In this document: piece by piece, positions 25,483-33,866 of the stretch
How the letters are laid out: each line of letters starts with the position of its first letter
How positions within the stretch are numbered: the first letter of the stretch is position 1
Source: Sporosarcina sp. P33
GTDB lineage: Bacteria > Bacillota > Bacilli > Bacillales_A > Planococcaceae
Length of the DNA: 64,000 nucleotides
Direction: 5' to 3'
Assembly: GCF_002077155.1 (NCBI RefSeq)
Contig: NZ_CP015027.1
Location: 2,520,501 to 2,584,500, forward strand
The notes under the pieces: model-generated
Database searches by the model: none
The model's input: the letters and a program-made list of their open reading frames with translations, nothing else
What the model was told of the DNA's origin: nothing
Made by a program: the position numbers and the translations under genes

Positions 25483-27984
25483 ATGAAATCAACAACGAAG
25501 AACTACAAGAAGTATCTGACAGGTGTAGCATCTGCTGCATTAGTAGCATCAGCGGTGGCACCAGTTGTCAGTGCGGCTGACTTTACTGACGTATTAGAAA
25601 ACAACTCGCACAAGGAAGCAATTGATGCACTTTCAGCAGCGGGAGTTATTTCAGGTTATCCTGACGGTTCTTTCAAACCGAATAAAACGTTAACACGTTC
25701 CGACGTGGTAAAATTGATGGGGAAATGGCTTGTGTCAATGGGATACACAATTCCAACAGATTATAAAACGAACCCCCGTTTTACAGACCTGACAGAAAAA
25801 TCTAATGACGAACTCTTGCAGTCTGCTGCAATTGTTAAAGATAATAACGTATTCAGAGGATATGAAGACGGATCATTGAAAGCTGCCGGCTCAATCACAC
25901 GTGAAAACATGGCGATTGTGCTAGTGCGTGCATATGACGCTGTGAATAAAACAGATCTTCTTTCATATGTGAAAGAACAAGAGTTTGACAGAGATGTAGT
26001 AGATCTGACGAAAGCAAAAGCAGAAGCACGTCCATCTATTGATGTACTCGACTTCTTCGATATCACAAACCCTGCTGCACCAAACTTCAGACCGAAAGAA
26101 ACAACAACGCGTGCACAGTTTGCTTCATTCCTTTACAAAACGTCTAAAGTGGAATTGACAGAAACTCCGGAAGCACCGGAAGTAGCTGAAATTACATCAG
26201 TTCAGGCAATCAGTGACAAACAGGTGGAGCTGACGGGCAAAAACTTACAGGTGCTAAAAGCTGATCAGCTGAGCATCGAAGACAACGAACTGGCGTCTTT
26301 CAAAGCCAACGAAGATGGAACGAAAGCGACGCTTGAACTAAAAAACGAACTGACGTCGGGTAAAGAAGTAACACTTACCGTGACGACAAAAGCAGAAAAT
26401 GAAGGAGAAGAAGATACAGTTACTCCTTACAAATTCACGTATGAGCTGAAAGTCGAAAAAGTTACTGCGACTACTACGCAAGTGAATGCTAATACTGCTG
26501 ATCAGAAATTAGCATTTGACGTAGACGGTAAACCGGCAGATATGAAGAAGCTGAAAGATGCTGGCTATACGGTAGAATTCCAGTCTACTAATACGGCTGT
26601 ATTTTCGGAACAAGCGACAGGCACGTTGAAAGCTCTTGCTCCGAATACAAAGTTCTCATACAAAGTGGTAGTAACGAATAAAGACGGGAAAGCTGTTGAA
26701 TCGGATCTGGTAGATGTGAATGTAGTAGATTTCGGCAATACATTTGCTGAAATCAGTGAAGTAGAAGTAACCCAAGCCGGGACAAAGGTCGAAAGTGGAA
26801 AGATTTCACTTGAAGATGGAGAAGCGGTAGTAAAAGTTACGAAAGCTGTTACATTAAACGGTGTAACAAAGTCAAATCCAGCTGCAACATACACATCTTC
26901 CAACCCAAGTGTAGCAACAGTTACTTCTGATGGTAAAGTGACGCCAATCAGTACGGGTGATGTAAATATCGTAGCCAAAGTAGGCGATGTAACGAAAAAT
27001 GTTAAGCTTACAGTTGGTGTTGGCAAGCGTGTAGCAACTAGCGCGACACTTTCAGCTACAGATTCTAAATTAATTGTAGGTGCAAAACAGGATGTAACTG
27101 TAACAGTGAAAGATCAATACAATGATCTATTTAATGGAGAATTAACTGTAACTTCGGCAGATACTGAAATTGCAACTGCAGCTGTATCAGCGTCTGAAGA
27201 AGGTGTTGCAACAGTGAATGTAGAAGCAGTTAAAGCTGGAACAACAACTATCGCAGTGAAGTCGGGTGATACTGTTCTAGGGAACATCGCAGTATCTGTG
27301 TCAGATGACAAGGAAGTGGCTGCCAGAAAATTTGAAACTGTATCAGCTGCTGATGATTTAACGATTGATTCAATCGCGGGTTCTAAAGATGCGACAGTTC
27401 AACTGGCATGGAAACAATTTAATAGTCAAGGATATTTCATTGAAAATGACAAAATCCTACAGGCTCAATACAATGTAATTTCTTCTAATGAAAATGTTGC
27501 AACAGTGGCAAAGGATGGTAACGGTATTGTCACTGTTACAGCAGTAAAAGCAGGAACTGCGGATGTTCAAATTAAAGAAGGAAATATTGTAAGAGCTACT
27601 GCTACGATTACAGTAGTAAATTCGACTCCAACGATCTCATCTGTAGATTTTGAAGACACTAAAGTTGTCACTTCTCCTACAATTGATCAGCAAGTACTGA
27701 AATCGGAAGGTATTAAGTTAACATCAACTGAATTCGTACCAGGCATTGATGAAGAAGGAAATATCTTTATCACTAACAATAACAAAACAATTAACTTGGG
27801 AACAGTTGCTAAGAGTTACTCAGGCAATGCAACTGATATTACTGGCCTTAAATTAGAGGGTGGTAAAATTACGGGTACTGCCAAGCCGGGTGCTCAAGGC
27901 ACAATCGTAGTGAGCGTGAAAAAAGAAGGTCAATCTACTCCGGTTGGCACTAAATCAATTGAAGTAAACGTACCGTCAAACTAA
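25483..27984 (+). CDS. S-layer protein with N-terminal SLH domains and Ig-like repeats
   Basis: An 833-residue exported protein, the best candidate for the major S-layer protein. A signal peptide ends VSA-ADF near residue 31. Three SLH domains follow (about 32-75, 97-150 and 178-222), with AIDALSAAGVISGYPDGSFK in the first; they bind pyruvylated wall polysaccharide. The remainder is a series of Ig-like beta domains, at least three of BIG2 type (SSNPSVATVTSDGKVTPIST is typical). The protein is rich in K, T, V and E and has no cysteine. Start ATG 25483 follows AAAGGAGG; an upstream ATG at 25447 has no ribosome site. The gene has its own promoter region and terminator. Confidence 0.92.
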   Translation: MKSTTKNYKKYLTGVASAALVASAVAPVVSAADFTDVLENNSHKEAIDALSAAGVISGYPDGSFKPNKTLTRSDVVKLMGKWLVSMGYTIPTDYKTNPRFTDLTEKSNDELLQSAAIVKDNNVFRGYEDGSLKAAGSITRENMAIVLVRAYDAVNKTDLLSYVKEQEFDRDVVDLTKAKAEARPSIDVLDFFDITNPAAPNFRPKETTTRAQFASFLYKTSKVELTETPEAPEVAEITSVQAISDKQVELTGKNLQVLKADQLSIEDNELASFKANEDGTKATLELKNELTSGKEVTLTVTTKAENEGEEDTVTPYKFTYELKVEKVTATTTQVNANTADQKLAFDVDGKPADMKKLKDAGYTVEFQSTNTAVFSEQATGTLKALAPNTKFSYKVVVTNKDGKAVESDLVDVNVVDFGNTFAEISEVEVTQAGTKVESGKISLEDGEAVVKVTKAVTLNGVTKSNPAATYTSSNPSVATVTSDGKVTPISTGDVNIVAKVGDVTKNVKLTVGVGKRVATSATLSATDSKLIVGAKQDVTVTVKDQYNDLFNGELTVTSADTEIATAAVSASEEGVATVNVEAVKAGTTTIAVKSGDTVLGNIAVSVSDDKEVAARKFETVSAADDLTIDSIAGSKDATVQLAWKQFNSQGYFIENDKILQAQYNVISSNENVATVAKDGNGIVTVTAVKAGTADVQIKEGNIVRATATITVVNSTPTISSVDFEDTKVVTSPTIDQQVLKSEGIKLTSTEFVPGIDEEGNIFITNNNKTINLGTVAKSYSGNATDITGLKLEGGKITGTAKPGAQGTIVVSVKKEGQSTPVGTKSIEVNVPSN

Positions 27985-28021
27985 TCATTCACCCAGAATC
28001 ACAATAAAACCAGCACTATCC

Positions 28022-28062
28022 AAGCCTCATTCCTTGAACGTCTTCAAGGAATGGGGCTTTTT
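28022..28062 (+). terminator. Terminator after the S-layer gene
   Basis: AAGCCTCATTCCTTGA pairs with TCAAGGAATGGGGCTT, one bulge, then TTTTT. Confidence 0.9.
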
Positions 28063-28064
28063 AC

Positions 28065-28091
28065 GTTTAGTCGGTCAGTTATCGGGGGTAC
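28065..28091 (+). promoter_or_regulatory. Possible SigmaB-type promoter of the YerD-like gene
   Basis: GTTTAG, 15 bases, GGGTAC. The spacing is one longer than usual. B. subtilis yerD is, to my recollection, a SigmaB target. Confidence 0.45.
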
Positions 28092-28128
28092 AGGTAGAGT
28101 ACAGACAATTTGGAAGGAGCGGGTGTTT

Positions 28129-29688
28129 ATGAGTTGGTTTGACGGGATTAATTTTACAACCTCATTAGTTGTGCTCATCATATTAATCATCCCGATCAGT
28201 ATTGGAATCTTTTTATACTTTTTCGACCGCGGTCAGAAACAGCATTCGATATTGCGCAATTATCCTATATTGGGACGTGTGCGCTATATGTTCGAGAAGG
28301 CGGGTCCCGAAGTTAGACAGTACTTATATAACGATGATAACAGCGGCAAACCGTTCAGCAGGGAAGAGTATTTACATATGGTGATGCCGGGGAAGTATTT
28401 GAACAGCGTCATCGGTTTTGGCTCCAAGCGGGATTTTCAGGAACCGGGGCATTATATCCGCAATGCCATGTTCACGAAACAAAATGATGAAATGCGCGTG
28501 GACAACGATAATTTGTTACAAACGATGCGCTATGAAGTAGACGCGGATAACCTATTTTCCCGAAAAGAACATCGCGAGGAAGTGACGACGCTGCCGTGGC
28601 TTCTGCCAGAGGAGGACGCGATTGTATTGGGGCCGCATTGTGAACAGCCGTTTGTAGTGCGCAGTTTAGTCGGGCAGTCCGGAATGAGTTATGGCGCACT
28701 GGGTGATCATGCGATTACTGCACTGTCAAAAGGCATCGGGATGGCGCAGGGAGCCTGGATGAATACGGGAGAGGGCGGCGTGTCTGATCATCATTTGGCT
28801 GGAGGAGCAGATATTATTGCGCAAATCGGTTCAGGGTTATTTGGATTTCGGACAGAAGACGGGCAGTTTGATATTGAAAAAGTGAAAGAGAAATCGAAAA
28901 TAGCACAAATTAAAGCATTTGAAATTAAGTTGGCGCAAGGGGCAAAAATGCGCGGCGGACACGTAGAAGGTGAAAAGGTAACGGAAGAGATCGCAGCAAT
29001 CCGTAATGTGACGCCGTATACGTCCATTAACAGTCCGAACCGTTTTAATCAATTTGATGATTATCCGTCATTATTTTCATTCATTGAAGATATTCGGCAT
29101 GCAGGAGGCAAGCCAGTCGGCATCAAAATTGTCATCGGCGGAAAGCAGGATGCAGAAGAACTGGCTTCGTATATGGCGGAATCGGGGATGGGGCCAGACT
29201 TCATCTCACTGGACGGTGCAGAAGGCGGATCAGGTGCGACCTACCAGGACTTGGCGGACAGTGTAGGCTTACCGCTTCGCTCAGCGCTTATTCTGTTGGA
29301 TGATGCACTGCGGAAGTATGAAGTGCGAGACAATGTGAAAATTATTGCGTCCGGAAAAATTATCACACCGGATAAAGCGGCCATCGCACTTGCTTTAGGT
29401 GCGGATTTGATTCAAATTGCCCGCGGCTTCATGATTTCCGTCGGCTGTATCATGGCAGAGCGCTGTCATACGAATACATGCCCGGCCGGTGTGGCAACGA
29501 CGGACAAGAATTTACAGCGGGCGCTTGTCGTAGAGGAGAAAAAATTCCGTGTCACTAACTATATTCTGACAATGCGTGAAGGCCTGTTCCGTGTGGCCGC
29601 GGCAGCGGGACTTGACTCACCGACGAAATTTGAGAGGCATCATGTCATCTATAAAGACGAGCAAGGCCGAATACATTCAGTCGAATAA
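28129..29688 (+). CDS. FMN-binding glutamate synthase family protein (YerD-like)
   Basis: A 519-residue protein with one N-terminal membrane segment (about residues 12-33, LVVLIILIIPISIGIFLYFF) and a glutamate-synthase alpha-subunit-like barrel. The barrel motifs are VGQSGMSYGALG, MNTGEGGVSDHH, SLDGAEGGSGATY and IASGKIITPDKAAIALALGA, with the cysteine motif CHTNTCPAGVATTD of the Fe-S cluster. No amidotransferase domain is present, so it is not a complete glutamate synthase. The physiological reaction of YerD proteins is not established. AAGGAG fixes ATG at 28129. A SigmaB-like promoter upstream fits a stress role. Confidence 0.88.
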   Translation: MSWFDGINFTTSLVVLIILIIPISIGIFLYFFDRGQKQHSILRNYPILGRVRYMFEKAGPEVRQYLYNDDNSGKPFSREEYLHMVMPGKYLNSVIGFGSKRDFQEPGHYIRNAMFTKQNDEMRVDNDNLLQTMRYEVDADNLFSRKEHREEVTTLPWLLPEEDAIVLGPHCEQPFVVRSLVGQSGMSYGALGDHAITALSKGIGMAQGAWMNTGEGGVSDHHLAGGADIIAQIGSGLFGFRTEDGQFDIEKVKEKSKIAQIKAFEIKLAQGAKMRGGHVEGEKVTEEIAAIRNVTPYTSINSPNRFNQFDDYPSLFSFIEDIRHAGGKPVGIKIVIGGKQDAEELASYMAESGMGPDFISLDGAEGGSGATYQDLADSVGLPLRSALILLDDALRKYEVRDNVKIIASGKIITPDKAAIALALGADLIQIARGFMISVGCIMAERCHTNTCPAGVATTDKNLQRALVVEEKKFRVTNYILTMREGLFRVAAAAGLDSPTKFERHHVIYKDEQGRIHSVE

Positions 29689-29689
29689 A

Positions 29690-29723
29690 AAAAGAACCCG
29701 ATCACATTTCATCGGGTTCTTTT
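29690..29723. terminator. Bidirectional terminator between YerD-like and NlpC/P60 genes
   Basis: AAAAGAACCCGAT pairs perfectly with ATCGGGTTCTTTT around an 8-base loop. Confidence 0.9.
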
Positions 29724-29728
29724 CATGC

Positions 29729-30412
29729 TTATAATCTTCTGTAGCTGTTAAATTTAGATTTCCAATAAGGGTTGTTCAGGCTGACAACTTCCGCTTTTTT
29801 ACCGCCAGCATGTACGAATTTATTATTGCCCACATAGATTCCTACGTGAGAAATGCCTTTGCGGTATGTGTTGTGGAAGAACACCAGATCACCAGGCCGA
29901 GGGGACTTAACTTTAGATGATTGTTTAAATTGGCCGGTCGTCGTTCTTGCAACAGATTTCCCATTTTTCTTGAATGAATACTGGATAAATCCGCTGCAGT
30001 CAAAGCCTCTTGTCGTTGTGCCGCCAAAGCGGTAAGGAATTCCGCGCAGCTTCATTGCAGTTTTTACCACACCAGATCCTCCGCCTTTTACTGGTGCTGC
30101 GGCTGCTACGGCTTTACCTGTAGATCTTTTTAGCAGTGTGCTCAGTACATATCCTTTTTTGCCGTTAATCTTTACTTTATACCACAACTGTTTGCCCGCG
30201 CGCTTTTGATGTGTAAGTTGAACACGAGTCCCTTTTTTTAGCGTGAAAACTTTTCTATGTTTTGTTCCCGCATCTGCACGAACGTTTGTATTGTAAACTG
30301 TTATGTATGTGCCGCTTTTCGCTGTAGCTTTACTTGCAGCATCAGCAGTGCCTCCGGTGAAGCCCATAAACATGGCTGATGCCATCAAAATTGAACACAA
30401 AAACTTCTTCAT
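29729..30412 (-). CDS. Secreted NlpC/P60 peptidoglycan hydrolase with SH3 domain
   Basis: A 227-residue secreted enzyme. A signal peptide (about 1-26) precedes a bacterial SH3 domain (about 36-95: TYITVYNTNVRADAGTKHRK). The NlpC/P60 cysteine peptidase domain fills about 108-227. The catalytic cysteine is in FDCSGFIQYSF, the histidine in ISHVGIYVGNNKFVHAGG, and the third polar site is in the last segment. It cleaves peptide stems of peptidoglycan, usually between D-Glu and the diamino acid. GGAGGAG precedes the ATG. A WalR-type box 120 bp upstream, on the opposite strand, suggests WalR control. Confidence 0.92.
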   Translation of the reverse strand: MKKFLCSILMASAMFMGFTGGTADAASKATAKSGTYITVYNTNVRADAGTKHRKVFTLKKGTRVQLTHQKRAGKQLWYKVKINGKKGYVLSTLLKRSTGKAVAAAAPVKGGGSGVVKTAMKLRGIPYRFGGTTTRGFDCSGFIQYSFKKNGKSVARTTTGQFKQSSKVKSPRPGDLVFFHNTYRKGISHVGIYVGNNKFVHAGGKKAEVVSLNNPYWKSKFNSYRRL

Positions 30413-30528
30413 GTATGACTCTCCTCCAAAATATTGTATCTCTCTCTAGCTGCAAGATACATACTACACGACAAACAGAGGGCCAAACATTACGTTCATA
30501 TTAAGAAGGGGTTACAGGAAGTGCTGTT

Positions 30529-30545
30529 TGTAAAGAGATTGTAAC
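30529..30545 (+). promoter_or_regulatory. WalR-type box upstream of the NlpC/P60 gene (inverted)
   Basis: TGTAAAGAGATTGTAAC fits the WalR pattern on the plus strand, opposite to the minus-strand gene. The only nearby gene start it can control is the hydrolase at 30412. Confidence 0.6.
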
Positions 30546-30553
30546 AATGTAAA

Positions 30554-30585
30554 ACCAGCTCCCAATAAGTAAAGGGGGAGCTGGT
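30554..30585 (-). terminator. Terminator of the stress gene at 30597
   Basis: ACCAGCTCCC with GGGAGCTGGT; the T run on the minus strand is short (TTTTA). Confidence 0.65.
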
Positions 30586-30596
30586 ATAGTCGCTGA

Positions 30597-31250
30597 TTAA
30601 TGCCTCGCAGAAGAAGGGGGTTCATCATCAGTTATGGAATCGGATAGTACCGGATCTTCTGTTGCGGACGTAATGTCGTCCGATGCAACAGTCTCCGCCT
30701 GATTGGCTGAAGTCCGCATTTCTGGATGTGCAGAATTTTGCAATGGTTCATATCCTCCATAAGAAGGTTCCATGTCTTCTGCGTTCTTTGCTTTTGAAAC
30801 GGTATCGTCGATCAAGGGATCAGCCGTCCGTCTGGGATCAGAAACAGGTTTAGATGCGCTTGGAGACAGGCCGTCTGTATAAAAAGGTTCATCTTTTGAG
30901 TACACACTGAATGCCCAGCCTTCATCTACGTACAGCAGCATACCGCCATGCTGAACTTCCTCGTAATAACGGTCCACCTGTATCGTATCCATCCCTACGC
31001 CGTACATCATTTGCTTGACGTGATTTTCTCCGGTGAGAAATCCAATGAACCGGTCCGTCCATGTGTCGTAAGCAGAATGCACATCTGCAGCGGTACGGCT
31101 GCGCAGCATGGCTACATCCGTTTCGTTTTTAGCAATTACATAAATATTATCATCAAGATAGCCGGTTTCTTTCAGTTCTTCTATCTTGTCCAGAAGGTCA
31201 GCATCATTATAATATACGCCAATAAATGTCTTGTTGTTGATTTCGTCCAT
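30597..31250 (-). CDS. YflT-like general stress protein, acidic tail
   Basis: A 217-residue protein. Residues about 8-105 form the general-stress 17M/YflT-like domain (TFIGVYYNDADLLDKIEELK near the N-terminus, a second part ending with GGMLLYVDEGW). The C-terminal 100 residues are acidic and rich in serine, proline and threonine, probably disordered. Unlike the paralogue at 21045 it has no glycine-rich hydrophobic core. GAAGGAGG precedes the ATG. A perfect-looking SigmaB promoter lies upstream, so it is a likely general stress gene. Function is unknown. Confidence 0.82.
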   Translation of the reverse strand: MDEINNKTFIGVYYNDADLLDKIEELKETGYLDDNIYVIAKNETDVAMLRSRTAADVHSAYDTWTDRFIGFLTGENHVKQMMYGVGMDTIQVDRYYEEVQHGGMLLYVDEGWAFSVYSKDEPFYTDGLSPSASKPVSDPRRTADPLIDDTVSKAKNAEDMEPSYGGYEPLQNSAHPEMRTSANQAETVASDDITSATEDPVLSDSITDDEPPSSARH

Positions 31251-31287
31251 TTGTTTAGCCTCCTTCTATGCGGTTGGTATACTTACC

Positions 31288-31313
31288 ATACCCATTTACT
31301 AGGATGCAAAAAC
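31288..31313 (-). promoter_or_regulatory. SigmaB-type promoter of the stress gene at 30597
   Basis: On the minus strand AGGTTTTT, 14 bases, GGGTAT, 38 bp before the start codon. Confidence 0.75.
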
Positions 31314-31387
31314 CTGCAGGCGCCAGAGAAGAGGGAAGAAGTTTCAGCAGGGGCACTTGCTTTTCACGCATGGGAAACTTAGATAAT

Positions 31388-31430
31388 AAAAAACCGTCGA
31401 CCCATCCAATTTCAGAATAGGTCAACGGTT
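31388..31430 (-). terminator. Terminator of the SLH-VWA operon
   Basis: On the minus strand AACCGTTGACC pairs with GGTCGACGGTT (one mismatch) and TTTTT follows. Confidence 0.8.
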
Positions 31431-31448
31431 CGGCAATCGTCAGCTGAA

Positions 31449-33836
31449 TCAGTTTCGTATAGGCACTATTTGTTCCCCGATTTTGTTTCCCGCTTTGTCA
31501 TACGCTATGAAAACAGCGTTGCCGCGCAGCAGGAAGTCTTCGAGTTCATAGGATTTCTTATTCAGCTGATAAATACCTTGTCCTCTATGTGTCAGTTCAT
31601 AGTCCAAGTGACCGTCAGTCGAGGAGAAGCGGACAATTACTTTGCTGACCGGTCCGCAGCCCGGCATTAGCTCAGTCGACATTCGGACATCTTGGTCTGA
31701 TCGCACGACAGAAGGAGATTCAAAAATGGCTCCACTGAGCGGACAAGCCGGTATCGGAATTCCACAGTTGATCTCCTGGAGAATCGACTGATAAACCGAG
31801 GTTAATTCGATATTTTCTTTAATAAAGAAATATTCACCGCCTGTCCTGGCGGCAATTTCTTTCAGCAGCCCGGTGTCCAGGCTCTTCCCGAGACCGATAG
31901 TATAGATTTTAATGCCGCGTCTAACGGCATTATCTACTTCGCCCAAAATCGATGCTTTATCGGATTTGCCGTCAGTCAGTAAAATCAGTGTCTGTGGCTG
32001 ATCTGGTGTAAATTTACTAATAGCTACTTTTAGACCGCTGGCAATATTTGTGCCGCCGCGTTGTATTACTTTATTAACAGATTCCGCAGTTGGGACAGGC
32101 GTATCTTTTTTCAAGAACATACCGCTTGTCGTAAAGTGCGCAGCGATATTTACATCTGCCTGCAACGTTTCGATAAATTCCTGTGTTTTAGTTACCCGTA
32201 AACGGTCATGGTCATTGCGCAGCATGCTGCCTGATGAATCAATCAGAAAGCCAATTTCCGGCCGTTCATTCGTGCATGTATTGTCTGCGGTGATCGGCGG
32301 TGCATAGGAAACAGGGATGCTGAAGCTTTTATCTGCTATGGAACGAACCGCATCATCAGTCACCGGTGATTCAGCAATAGCCGTTGCGGTTATCTCGTTC
32401 TTCATCCATACAGTCGGTGTTAAGAAAGAGACGGTGGCTGTGCCATTGATAAATCGTGGAGAATAGCTTGAGAATGGCAAGCTGTATAGAGTTTCCAAAT
32501 TCAGATAGCCGTTAAATTCCGTAATCGTTGCCCCGCCTGGGCGGGCCATAGTGGCGGTCAAAGTTGTGAAGCCCGTCGATGTATTTTCATACAGATCTAA
32601 CTGTATTTCTGCCCTCGGAACATACGTGATGTGTGCAGTGGCGGAAGGAAGCGGGCAAGCGCCGGCTTTGCTCACCGGTGTCACTGTAATCGTATCGACT
32701 CTCTCATTCATCATACGCGGAGCAACTACTTTCACAGTGACTTCAGGACCGTCTGAAATTACGTGCTGCTTTTCTGCTCCCGAAATAGCGGCCACTTTGG
32801 CAGCAGCAGACAGTGCTTCTGCCTGACCGGCTTCCGCGAATTCTCGGTCAGGATCTTCGTTCTGCGCTGGCGGTTCAGGCGCTGAAGGCCTTTCGGGTTC
32901 AGGCTTGGATTCAGGCGGAATGTTTGGTTTTCCAAAATCCTGTGGTTCACCCGTTCGGTCAGCTGTCACAATCCGTGCGCCTTCCTTGGAAACAGCCGTG
33001 AATTCGAGTTCCTGGTCATATGGAATAAGTTTTCCGCTGCAATCACGGAACGTAAACGTGATAAATGTTTCATCTTTGCCGTTTGCAGTCAGCACGGGTT
33101 TTTCTATATCTACGGCTACATTGTCCGCAGGTTTTTCAGCTTCAGTCCCGGAGAGGGGAGGCTGGTTAGGACGCTGAAATTCTATTTCGCCGTCATCCGC
33201 AAATTTTGGCGGCTTGGTGTACTGTGCATTATCTTTGCCGGTTGCTTTAGCGGAAAGACCCAGAATCGTACGTCCTTGCTTTACTGCCATTTGATATAAA
33301 ATATCTGCTGTTTCAGCACGGGTCAGATCTGCTTTTGGTCTAAAATCCGCGTAATCGTTTTTCCCGGTTATACCGGCTGCGAGATCATGGGTATAGAGAT
33401 AATAGACTGCTTCCTGAACATATAAATCTTTTCCATGAAACGCAGCAAAAATCTTTGCAGCATGGGCCCGTTCTACGGCTGAATCCCTTGCAAAACGGCT
33501 GTTAATTCCATGCAGAGGGAGGTGATGTTTGCCTAAGTAACGATAGTTGCCCATCGACTTATGTTCGCCTTTTTTTGCCGGAAAAGAATTCGGAGAGCTG
33601 CGGTCAAATCGTACGAGCATGGCCACGAGCTGTGATTCGGTAATTGCCTGATCAGGTTTAAACGTGCCGTTTGGATAACCGGATGTTAACCCTTCATCGT
33701 AAGCCCATTGAATGGCATCTTTCGCCCAGTACCGGTCAGGCACATCAGTAAAAGGACTTTTTGCTGAAACTTGCAGCGGCAAGAGTGCACTTAACAGAAA
33801 CAGCAGTCCCCATATATACGTTTTCCGTACTTTCAT
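31449..33836 (-). CDS. Secreted SLH and von Willebrand factor A domain protein
   Basis: A 795-residue exported protein. A signal peptide (about 1-25) is followed by SLH domains: a clear one (FTDVPDRYWAKDAIQWAYDE) and one or two diverged ones up to about residue 190. A proline-rich linker (about 300-325) and beta-sandwich-like regions lie in the middle. A VWA domain sits at about 530-700 with its metal site residues in IGFLIDSSGSMLRN, the threonine in RGGTNIASGL and the aspartate in LILLTDGKSD. VWA domains bind protein ligands through a divalent metal. It is the last gene of a three-gene minus-strand operon, 30 bp after the SLH protein. AAAGGAGGGG precedes the ATG. Its partner is unknown. Confidence 0.88.
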   Translation of the reverse strand: MKVRKTYIWGLLFLLSALLPLQVSAKSPFTDVPDRYWAKDAIQWAYDEGLTSGYPNGTFKPDQAITESQLVAMLVRFDRSSPNSFPAKKGEHKSMGNYRYLGKHHLPLHGINSRFARDSAVERAHAAKIFAAFHGKDLYVQEAVYYLYTHDLAAGITGKNDYADFRPKADLTRAETADILYQMAVKQGRTILGLSAKATGKDNAQYTKPPKFADDGEIEFQRPNQPPLSGTEAEKPADNVAVDIEKPVLTANGKDETFITFTFRDCSGKLIPYDQELEFTAVSKEGARIVTADRTGEPQDFGKPNIPPESKPEPERPSAPEPPAQNEDPDREFAEAGQAEALSAAAKVAAISGAEKQHVISDGPEVTVKVVAPRMMNERVDTITVTPVSKAGACPLPSATAHITYVPRAEIQLDLYENTSTGFTTLTATMARPGGATITEFNGYLNLETLYSLPFSSYSPRFINGTATVSFLTPTVWMKNEITATAIAESPVTDDAVRSIADKSFSIPVSYAPPITADNTCTNERPEIGFLIDSSGSMLRNDHDRLRVTKTQEFIETLQADVNIAAHFTTSGMFLKKDTPVPTAESVNKVIQRGGTNIASGLKVAISKFTPDQPQTLILLTDGKSDKASILGEVDNAVRRGIKIYTIGLGKSLDTGLLKEIAARTGGEYFFIKENIELTSVYQSILQEINCGIPIPACPLSGAIFESPSVVRSDQDVRMSTELMPGCGPVSKVIVRFSSTDGHLDYELTHRGQGIYQLNKKSYELEDFLLRGNAVFIAYDKAGNKIGEQIVPIRN

Positions 33837-33866
33837 ATAGAAGCCCCTCCTTTCTTATACACTCTC

